A stretch of DNA of 5,335 nucleotides, from positions 1 through 5,335 of the forward strand of contig NZ_JAVQLW010000007.1 of NCBI RefSeq assembly GCF_031822435.1, written 5' to 3'. Under the pieces are notes generated by a model that was not told the origin of the DNA, did not search any database, and saw only the letters and a program-made list of their open reading frames with translations. Each line of letters begins with the position of its first letter. Position 1 is the first letter of the stretch. Made by a program: the position numbers and the translations under genes. This DNA is from Paracoccus sp. MBLB3053. GTDB lineage: Bacteria > Pseudomonadota > Alphaproteobacteria > Rhodobacterales > Rhodobacteraceae. This document shows positions 1-4,906 of this stretch, in pieces.

Positions 1-127
1 CCCCCGTAAATGTCAGCTCGGGGGGCGTGTATCCTCCCCCCCCACCCGGAAGCCGGCGCGGTATCAGCTCGCCCCGCCGAAACACCGCGCCGCCCTTGGC
101 GTTAATTCTGCGGAGAATAGATCGCAT
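1..127 (-). CDS. Start of an unknown Gly-rich protein (3' end outside window)
   Basis: A reading frame opens at ATG 127 (directly after an in-frame TAG) and stays open to the left edge. It encodes MRSILRRINAKGGAVFRRGE, then LIPRRLP, a run of five Gly, and YTPPELTFTG. It overlaps the previous gene by 26 bp in another frame, as elsewhere in this operon. A GTG at 85 (Val15), 16 nt after the previous stop and with AAGGG upstream, is an alternative start. Only about 42 codons are visible and no family is recognised. The Gly run is encoded across an 8-G tract (36-43) on which the frame depends. The gene call is tentative but fills the only otherwise unexplained 101 bases. Confidence 0.5.
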   Translation of the reverse strand, partial: MRSILRRINAKGGAVFRRGELIPRRLPGGGGGYTPPELTFTG

Positions 128-524
128 CTATGAAATCCCGTTTCTGCCCCAGCGTGCGGGCGTCCCAATCGCTCGGCACGATCAGCCCGAGCTCGGCCGC
201 AAGCTCGTCCATCGCCTCATGCGTCCGGATCGCCTCGGCCAGCTCGATCGGGTCCGGCTCAGGATCCGGCGGCACAGCATCCGGGCCCCCCACATGCGTT
301 GCAGGCTCGCCCCGCTCCCCGTCCTGGTAGCCGTAAAGCCACCCCTGGAACCCGCTCTCGTCGTCATCGCTCGCAGGATGCGGGTTCGCATCCGTCCCGA
401 GCCCGTTGCGATAGGCCTGATACCCTTCCGCATAGGCCCCGATCAGCTTGGAGCCAGGCGCAAGCACATGCCCATCCGACTGCCGCGCGTAATGGTCATA
501 ATCCCGATGATATTTGCCAGCCAT
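102..524 (-). CDS. RMF/CrpP-like phage protein (140 aa)
   Basis: Residues 29-72 resemble ribosome modulation factor, the small protein that drives 70S ribosomes into 100S hibernating dimers in Escherichia coli. The segment EGYQAYRNG reproduces the RMF GYQAxxxG core. An Asn-Pro (47-48) follows, with the Pro exactly 14 residues after the first Gly, as for the Cys-Pro of RMF. Then WLYGY (62-66) matches the WLGGW element after a spacer four residues longer, which is acidic (SDDDE). The N-terminus is Tyr/His/Asp-rich (KYHRDYDHYARQSDGH). A Pro/Asp linker (81-92) joins a C-terminal helical part with AEAIRTHEAMDELAAELG and DWDARTLGQKRDFIDAIY. RMF itself is about 55 aa, so this is a larger protein carrying an RMF-like segment. 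RMF/CrpP-like proteins are common in phages and are mostly uncharacterised. That it is a gene is well supported; ribosome binding is only a possibility. Confidence 0.8.
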   Translation of the reverse strand: MAGKYHRDYDHYARQSDGHVLAPGSKLIGAYAEGYQAYRNGLGTDANPHPASDDDESGFQGWLYGYQDGERGEPATHVGGPDAVPPDPEPDPIELAEAIRTHEAMDELAAELGLIVPSDWDARTLGQKRDFIDAIYSPQN

Positions 525-748
525 CACCGCCTCCGATACTTCGCGAGCTCGCCACCCAACACGCTCTTGCGGATCGCCTCGGACCGCTCCCGCGTGTCAG
601 ATGAACCAAGCGCGGGATTGGCTTGCACCTCCCGCGCCCAGGCCTCTTTCGGAACGCTGATCCCCTCATTGAAAGGACTCTCCCGCAGCGCCCGGGAAGA
701 TCCCGCCCGGCTGATCGCCGGGCAGGGAAAGGTGGAACGCGCCGTCAC
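524..748 (-). CDS. Unknown small protein directly after the capsid gene (74 aa, GTG start)
   Basis: I do not recognise the family. The GTG start overlaps the capsid TGA as GTGA and no clear Shine-Dalgarno sequence precedes it, so it probably depends on ribosomes finishing the capsid gene. The N-terminal third is Ser/Pro/Arg-rich with no clear structure (STFPCPAISRAGSSRALRES). The middle has SVPKEAWAREVQANPALGSS, and the end is a basic amphipathic helix (DTRERSEAIRKSVLGGELAKYRRR in two parts). It has no signal peptide or membrane segment. Proteins in this slot are often head decoration, head completion or unknown; nothing here decides. Its stop shares one base with the next ATG (TGATG). Confidence 0.68.
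   Translation of the reverse strand: MTARSTFPCPAISRAGSSRALRESPFNEGISVPKEAWAREVQANPALGSSDTRERSEAIRKSVLGGELAKYRRR
530..534 (-). promoter_or_regulatory. Ribosome binding site of the 140-residue gene
   Basis: GGAGG lies 5 nt before the ATG at 524 but only 2 nt before the GTG codon at 527. This favours the ATG, even though GTG would give the GTGA overlap seen at the previous junction. Confidence 0.75.
693..723 (-). other. Two adjacent stem-loops just after the capsid stop codon
   Basis: The first transcribed stem is a perfect 7-bp GCCCGGC/GCCGGGC pair with loop GATCA (705-723). It is followed at once by a 5-bp CGGGA/TCCCG pair with a 3-nt loop (693-705); the two share the base at 705. They begin 22 nt after the capsid stop, inside the 74-residue gene. 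No U-tract follows, so a classic terminator is not supported. Confidence 0.45.
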
Positions 749-1791
749 CCGAGCACCACGTCAGCCGCGTAATCCAGGTCCAGGAGCACCCGGCCGGCAT
801 CCGGGTTCAGCGCCTTGAGCGTCCAGTCGACACTCATCAGCCGCTTGTCCGAAAGGCCGGTTTTGGCAAGATCCTCGACCCGGTAGCCGCGCAGGAAGCT
901 CAGCCGGAAATAGGCCGGATCGAACAGGAAGGCCGCGCAGCCGTCGCCCGTGCCGGCAACGTCATAGGCGCGCTGGATCCGGTTCGGGATGAAATCCATC
1001 GTCACCCCGAAATCGGTGATGAACGTGTTCACCGTCCCCAGCGCCTCGGCCCCACCGGTAATGCCCCGCGTGTCCCTGGTCAGCGTCGCGATCCGGCTGG
1101 AGCTCGTGAACATGTATTCACTCAGCTTGCGGATCAGACCGGGCACACTCATCAGGTAGCCCGGATCCGCGCCACCCTCCCAGGCCTCCTGGGCCGCGTC
1201 GCGAACCATCATCTCAGTCAGGCCCACAGGAGCCGCGCCGGGCGTCACATCCCCCCAGCCGCCCCCGGAAAACCCGGGCTGATCATAGCCCGAGCCCGTG
1301 TCAAACGGCGTCATCATCGCCGCCAGGCCCGCCGGGATGCCCGGTTGCGTGTCCCCGTCATCCGACTGGCTGCCCTGGATGCCCAAGGCGTTCGCCTCGA
1401 CATTCCGGCGCAGCTCGCGCTGGCGCATCATCACCTGGTAGCTCAGCTCGTCGCCCCGGCCGATCGTGTCAGATGCCCGCGCCCGCGCCGAAACCTGAAC
1501 TTCCTTGGTCAGGATGCCGCAATGGTTGCCGAGCCGCTTGCCGCCCTTGGCGTCGTTCTGGTCGCTATCCGCGCCGTCGACCACCCAGCCGCCGAGCTGG
1601 GGCTCGTCCAGCTTGTCCGTGGTCCATTCGGTGTAGGAATTGGTGCAGGTGTCCGTGCCCACAATGTCCGTGAAGGGAAGCGGGATTTTCGAAATGTCCC
1701 AGATCTTCTCCATCACGTCTTCGCGAATGAGGCCGTTCTCCTCGATCGCCTTCAAATCGGCTGATTGCCAATAATCCGCAGGTTTTGCCAT
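745..1791 (-). CDS. Major capsid protein, SU10-like (HK97-fold) family (348 aa)
   Basis: This is the shell subunit that assembles around the scaffold and portal. The pattern follows the SU10 major capsid family (also annotated DUF5309). The N-terminal part has TDTCTNSYTEWTTDKL (46-61), then EVQVSARARASDTIGRGDELSYQ and a long helix MMRQRELRRNVEANALG (121-137). A Gly/Pro-rich loop spans about 141-190. The core continues with WEGGADPGYLMSVPGLIRKLSEY (204-226) and NTFITDFGVTMDFIPNR (255-271), and ends with the hallmark FLRGYRVEDLAKTGLSDKR and WTLKALNPDAG (323-333). Length fits the family. The ATG start has an AGGGGG 4 nt upstream, within a hairpin. The TGA stop overlaps the next gene's GTG start. 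The fold assignment is established for the family; I recognise it by motif order, not by alignment. Confidence 0.94.
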   Translation of the reverse strand: MAKPADYWQSADLKAIEENGLIREDVMEKIWDISKIPLPFTDIVGTDTCTNSYTEWTTDKLDEPQLGGWVVDGADSDQNDAKGGKRLGNHCGILTKEVQVSARARASDTIGRGDELSYQVMMRQRELRRNVEANALGIQGSQSDDGDTQPGIPAGLAAMMTPFDTGSGYDQPGFSGGGWGDVTPGAAPVGLTEMMVRDAAQEAWEGGADPGYLMSVPGLIRKLSEYMFTSSSRIATLTRDTRGITGGAEALGTVNTFITDFGVTMDFIPNRIQRAYDVAGTGDGCAAFLFDPAYFRLSFLRGYRVEDLAKTGLSDKRLMSVDWTLKALNPDAGRVLLDLDYAADVVLG

Positions 1792-1792
1792 G

Positions 1793-1814
1793 TCGCCCCC
1801 TGTAACGGGGGCGA
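1793..1814 (-). promoter_or_regulatory. Hairpin covering the major capsid ribosome binding site
   Basis: In the 30-nt scaffold-capsid gap the transcript reads TCGCCCCC, loop GTTACA, then GGGGGCGA: a perfect 8-bp inverted repeat with a 6-nt loop. The Shine-Dalgarno AGGGGG (1796-1801), 4 nt before the capsid ATG at 1791, forms the 3' arm and the last loop base. The 5' arm begins 8 nt after the scaffold stop codon, within the footprint of a terminating ribosome. No U-tract follows, so it is not a standard terminator. The inverted repeat is seen directly; the regulatory role is inferred. Confidence 0.65.
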
Positions 1815-1821
1815 TCGGCTC

Positions 1822-2766
1822 CTACCGCTCCCCCCGCAGAATGGATGAAACCGCCCGCACCTGGTCGCCTTGCTTGCCCGACCGTTTCGCGCGGCTGATT
1901 GCGCTCGATTGGCCCGCACCTCCCCGCCCCTGGGGCGGTATGATGCCCGGCCGTTCCGGGGCTTTCGGCTTGGCACTGGTCAGACGGTCCAGACGGGATT
2001 GCACATCCATCAGGCGCTTCATCACCAGGAACACCCGGTGATCCTTCATCCCGATCAGCTCCGCAGGACTGAACCCGAACTCCTGGCCTGCCTTGACCAG
2101 GTATTGTTCAAACTTGCCCCGCCAGCCCTCATCGCCAATCTCTGGCATCGCGCGCCTCAACGCGTTTGCCTCCCTGGCCTGCAGCTGCGCATCGCGCTGA
2201 TTGAGCCAGTTGCCGATCTGCTGTTGAATGCCGGGGGAAAGCTGCTGCTTGGCTGCTTCGTAGACCTCGACCAGGCGCGCCTCCGCACCCCTTACCGCGC
2301 TCTCGCGCTCATCCAGTGAACCCTGCTTCCTGGCAATCTCTTGCTCCAGGCTCACCCTCTCGCCATGCGCATCCTTCAACGCGCCGAGCTTTATGGTCGC
2401 CTTGTCTCCAAGGCCAATGTCCAGATCATACAGCTCGGAGACCTCGATTCCTAGCTGATCGGCCAGCTCATGCAGGTTGCGCGCCTTGGGGCGCGGCGCT
2501 GGCCGGCTCTCGGGCTCCTCGCCCTCCTCCTCCCGCTCCTCGGCCGACCGCCCGTCAAGCACCGTCTCCAGCCGCTCATCGGGCATGTGCCGATCGCTGC
2601 GCTCCTCGGCCTCGGCCGCGTCAGGATCCTCGCCCCGAAGCAGGGCCGAGATTGCCGCCACCTGTTCCGCCCCCGCGCGCGGCCGGGCGGGCCGCTCCTC
2701 GAAGGAGCGTTGCGAACTGTCGGACCCCCTCGAGGATTCCTCTGTCCTGATCTGTTGCTGTTCCAT
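1822..2766 (-). CDS. Probable head scaffolding protein (314 aa)
   Basis: Scaffolding proteins line the inside of the procapsid, direct capsid assembly and leave before or during DNA entry. No catalytic motif is visible; the call rests on position between portal and major capsid genes and on composition. Residues 1-95 are charged and probably disordered, with a Glu/Arg run (EEREEEGEEPESR at 76-88) and Pro-rich PAPRPKAR. Residues 97-118 (NLHELADQLGIEVSELYDL) look like a short helical domain. Residues 130-205 are Gln/Glu/Arg-rich with a coiled-coil look. A conserved-looking helical segment follows (GKFEQYLVKAGQEFGFSPAE, then HRVFLVMKRLMDVQSRLDRL), then a Lys/Pro/Gly linker and a basic C-terminus. 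An EQVAAISALLRGED motif at 34-47 is echoed at the very C-terminus (301-314). TAG stops 30 nt before the capsid start. Confidence 0.8.
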   Translation of the reverse strand: MEQQQIRTEESSRGSDSSQRSFEERPARPRAGAEQVAAISALLRGEDPDAAEAEERSDRHMPDERLETVLDGRSAEEREEEGEEPESRPAPRPKARNLHELADQLGIEVSELYDLDIGLGDKATIKLGALKDAHGERVSLEQEIARKQGSLDERESAVRGAEARLVEVYEAAKQQLSPGIQQQIGNWLNQRDAQLQAREANALRRAMPEIGDEGWRGKFEQYLVKAGQEFGFSPAELIGMKDHRVFLVMKRLMDVQSRLDRLTSAKPKAPERPGIIPPQGRGGAGQSSAISRAKRSGKQGDQVRAVSSILRGER

Positions 2767-2869
2767 TGGCCCACCTCTCGAATGATGCCGCCTCAAAATC
2801 CCGCGCGATCTCCTCGATCAGCGGAAGCGCGCGGGATAGCGCCTCCGATGCCTCATCCGCCCGGCTCAT
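2621..2869 (-). CDS. Small helical phage protein between portal and scaffold (82 aa)
   Basis: The ATG overlaps the portal stop as ATGA and has a good Shine-Dalgarno sequence. Residues 1-57 look like a compact helical pair: ALSRALPLIEEIARDF, then RWANGTATDQDRGILEG, then VRQFATLLRG. Small helical proteins with a central 'W...T..D..R' pattern are often found beside portal and scaffold genes in phages of this type; their role is unknown to me. The tail from about residue 58 is Gly/Ala/Arg-rich and low in complexity. It lies in the region shared with the scaffold gene, so its composition may be dictated by that frame. The gene fills the 99-nt space between portal stop and scaffold start, then runs 146 bp into the scaffold gene in a different frame. 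That the ORF is real is likely from start signals and context; function is unassigned. Confidence 0.72.
   Translation of the reverse strand: MSRADEASEALSRALPLIEEIARDFEAASFERWANGTATDQDRGILEGVRQFATLLRGAARPAARGGGTGGGNLGPASGRGS
2772..2778 (-). promoter_or_regulatory. Ribosome binding site of the scaffold gene
   Basis: AGAGGTG lies 5 nt upstream of the ATG at 2766 and fixes that start over an in-frame ATG at 2796 that has no such signal. The site is itself coding in the overlapping 82-residue gene, where it falls in the codons for Glu-Arg-Trp (residues 31-33). Confidence 0.8.
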
Positions 2870-4905
2870 GCGGCATCCCTCTCGGCCGCCGCCCGCGCGT
2901 CCTCCCGATCGGCCGAGCGTTCGGCCCGCGCGTCCTCTCGCATCGCCGCATCCGCCTCACGCCGCGATTGCGACGCCGCCTCCCGTGCCTGCTTCTCCAG
3001 GTCTATCTGCGCACCGCCCACGATCTCGGCCTCCTTCATCGCCAGCTGCGTCTCGGTGTCGAAATACTTGTGCGCCAGCTCGCCCCGGTTCTTCGCCTCC
3101 TGAACATCCAGCTTCCGGCTCTCCAGCGCCAGCTGCGCCTGGATCAGCTGCAGCTGCTGCTGTTGCGCCGCCTGCGCCTGCTGTTGCGCAGCCTGCGCCG
3201 CCTGTTGCGCGCTGGGGCTCGACGGATCGAGGAGCATCGCGTCGGGATTGTCTATCCCCGCCATCCGCAGCCAGGCCCGCGCCGTCGCGTGAAGCGTCTG
3301 CGGGCTCGCAAGAATGTTCGTCATCCCCGCCGCCATCGCCTGCGCCTGCATCTGCAGGTGCATCCCCAGCACGTTCTGCATATGCGCCCGCTGCCCCGGC
3401 GTCTTGCCGACCGTGACGTTCATTCGCGTTCGTTCCGGCCAGGCGCGCGGATCCACCTGCACGAACTGCCCCTTAACCCGCACCTGGAAAGGCTCGGCTG
3501 CATAGGTGCGCAGATAGGCATGGGCGATCGTGTAAAGCCCGCGCAGCAAGGTTTCCCCGAGGTTCGAGGCCATCATGGAAACCATCTGTTCGCGGCTCGC
3601 ATATTGCCGCTCGATCCCCGTTGCCGTCTCGCCCGCCAGCTGAACATCGGCCTGCATCATGTCCAGGCTCGCGCCCCCGGCCTCCGTCCGCCGCTTGTCC
3701 TGGTAGGTCAGCATCGCCAGCGATCCGCTCACCGTGTCCGGAATCGTCAGCGCCGCAACCGCCTGCGGATCGCGCGCCCGGATCCCGCCCCCGGCGATCG
3801 GGTTCAGAACGTCCTCCTCGTTCACCCGCGCCGGGTCATAGACATATTTCCCGTTCTGCATCGTCGCCGTGTTGTCCTCGGCCTGCCGCAGGAAAAACGT
3901 CTTGCTGTCCTGGATCTGCTTGAGGTGATCAAACAGGCTCTCCCCGGTCAGGCGATGCGGATTGATGAACCCCGTTCCGATCGCATAGGGGATGAGCCCA
4001 ACCAGCTCCTGTTCCAGAACTTCCTTCTCCTCGGCAACCAGGATCCGCCACCTCTCGCTGATCCCGTCCCCGTCCAGGTCGATCATCAGGTAGCACTCAT
4101 GGCAGGAAATCAGCTCCTGGTCCTCGGTCTCCCCCTGCATGTCATCGACCGAGCCGAGCCGGTCCAGCTTCGCCTCCGCCCCGCTCGTGCCCAGATCCTC
4201 GACCAGCTCGCGCCGCACCCCGCGCTCCAGGAGCTCCGATCGGCTCAGATCCATCGCCTCGGCAAAGAACCGGCGCTCCTGCAGATCACCCGAGCCCGAT
4301 GACCAGCACAGCATCTCGATCGGAACCGAGGCCGTCCGGAACCGCGACCGGAACCGCTTGACCCGAATATGATCGCCCTCGATCTCGGCCGAAGCCCCAG
4401 GATCCGCGTCCTCGATCCGATGCGCCAGCGCCAGGCGCTCGTCCTTCGCCAGCCCAGACACGTCCAGCCGTTCTGATACCAGCCGCTCCTCCTGCCAGAT
4501 CTTCATCGCCCCGTTGCGCATCAGAAGCGCGTCCTTCACCGCCTCCTGGATCTCAATTGCGCCCTGGTTGTCCTCGACAATCAGCTTGTTCAGAACGTCG
4601 CTCTCCGCCTGCGCCCCGTCCTCGTCCTGTTCGGAAAGCGGCTCGAACTCCACAACGCTGTCGGTCGACAACATCGGCGTGAGCATCGCAAGGACCGCGT
4701 TCACCATGTCCCGCACATCCGAGCTTTGCGCCGTCGACCGGTTCTCGATCTCGTCGCCCCTCGGCCGGCACAGATAATAGGCCACCGCCTGCCGTCGCGC
4801 CCGGTCATTGTCATCCGCCGCGTTCTCCGCCCGCGCCAGCTCGTTCTGGATTACACCACCGAGCCAGCGCCGCTTTTCTTCCTTCCCCTTCGGCATCTTC
4901 GCCAT
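2866..4905 (-). CDS. Portal protein, P22-type (679 aa)
   Basis: The portal is a ring at one capsid vertex through which terminase packages DNA and to which the neck or tail attaches. The ATG at 4905 is chosen over an in-frame ATG at 5013 because the latter lies inside the terminase gene. The chosen start follows the terminase TGA by 1 nt and has a GGGGTG 7 nt upstream; an ATG at 4896 is also possible. The N-terminus carries the typical signature YYLCRPRGDEIENRS (residues 43-57), then a helical stretch and VVEFEPLSEQDEDGAQAES (84-102). Next come NKLIVEDNQG and DALLMRNGAMKIW (125-137), all in the order seen in large portals of P22-like podoviruses. Length is close to P22 gp1 (725 aa). From about residue 560 the chain becomes Gln/Ala-rich and then Arg/Glu/Ala-rich, predicting a long helical or coiled-coil C-terminus comparable to the P22 portal barrel. 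The stop overlaps the next start as ATGA. Confidence 0.93.
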   Translation of the reverse strand: MAKMPKGKEEKRRWLGGVIQNELARAENAADDNDRARRQAVAYYLCRPRGDEIENRSTAQSSDVRDMVNAVLAMLTPMLSTDSVVEFEPLSEQDEDGAQAESDVLNKLIVEDNQGAIEIQEAVKDALLMRNGAMKIWQEERLVSERLDVSGLAKDERLALAHRIEDADPGASAEIEGDHIRVKRFRSRFRTASVPIEMLCWSSGSGDLQERRFFAEAMDLSRSELLERGVRRELVEDLGTSGAEAKLDRLGSVDDMQGETEDQELISCHECYLMIDLDGDGISERWRILVAEEKEVLEQELVGLIPYAIGTGFINPHRLTGESLFDHLKQIQDSKTFFLRQAEDNTATMQNGKYVYDPARVNEEDVLNPIAGGGIRARDPQAVAALTIPDTVSGSLAMLTYQDKRRTEAGGASLDMMQADVQLAGETATGIERQYASREQMVSMMASNLGETLLRGLYTIAHAYLRTYAAEPFQVRVKGQFVQVDPRAWPERTRMNVTVGKTPGQRAHMQNVLGMHLQMQAQAMAAGMTNILASPQTLHATARAWLRMAGIDNPDAMLLDPSSPSAQQAAQAAQQQAQAAQQQQLQLIQAQLALESRKLDVQEAKNRGELAHKYFDTETQLAMKEAEIVGGAQIDLEKQAREAASQSRREADAAMREDARAERSADREDARAAAERDAA
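2877..2883 (-). promoter_or_regulatory. Ribosome binding site of the 82-residue gene
   Basis: GAGAGGG lies 7 nt before the ATG at 2869, inside the last codons of the portal gene. It supports translation of this small gene in addition to coupling through the ATGA overlap. Confidence 0.7.
2891..2937 (-). repeat. Two copies of a 14-bp block, 33 bp apart, at the portal C-terminus
   Basis: The 14-bp block GAGGACGCGCGGGC occurs at 2924-2937 and again at 2891-2904 on the coding strand, a period of 33 bp or 11 codons. It encodes REDARAERSAD followed by REDARAAAERD. An 11-residue period is typical of right-handed (hendecad) coiled coils. It lies directly before the portal stop codon. Confidence 0.75.
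3148..3210 (-). repeat. Three tandem 21-bp units inside the portal gene (Gln/Ala heptads)
   Basis: Three adjacent imperfect 21-bp units each start with GCGCAACAG on the coding strand (3202-3210, 3181-3189, 3160-3168). They encode AQQAAQA, AQQQAQA and AQQQQLQ, portal residues about 566-586. The exact 7-codon period matches a heptad helix, so the array may have grown by in-frame duplication and extends the C-terminal helical barrel. Confidence 0.85.
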
Positions 4906-4906
4906 G

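Noticed and set aside
1..25. CCCCC and GGGGG blocks at the left edge as a possible terminator stem
   Set aside because: The arms are 5 bp with a long loop and no U-tract, and an open frame runs through them.
141..190. Gly/Pro-rich loop in the capsid protein (residues 141-190 of that protein) as a foreign insertion
   Set aside because: Its codon use matches the rest of the gene and loops of this kind vary among SU10-like capsids, so there is no evidence for an insertion. The coordinates given here are residue numbers; the loop lies at about 1222-1371 in the DNA.
27..818. 263-codon plus-strand open frame at the left end
   Set aside because: It is antisense to three minus-strand genes with coupled starts, Arg/Pro-rich and lacks family features; treated as a shadow.
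1920..1937. Inverted repeat CCGCCCC/GGGGCGG near the end of the scaffold gene
   Set aside because: The arms leave a one-base centre, so only about 5 bp could pair. It is explained by codons for Pro-Gln-Gly-Arg-Gly-Gly.
2470..4302. 610-codon open frame on the plus strand opposite the portal and scaffold genes
   Set aside because: It is Arg/Leu/Pro-rich with no recognisable domain and lies entirely antisense to well-supported genes. Long antisense frames are expected in GC-rich coding DNA.
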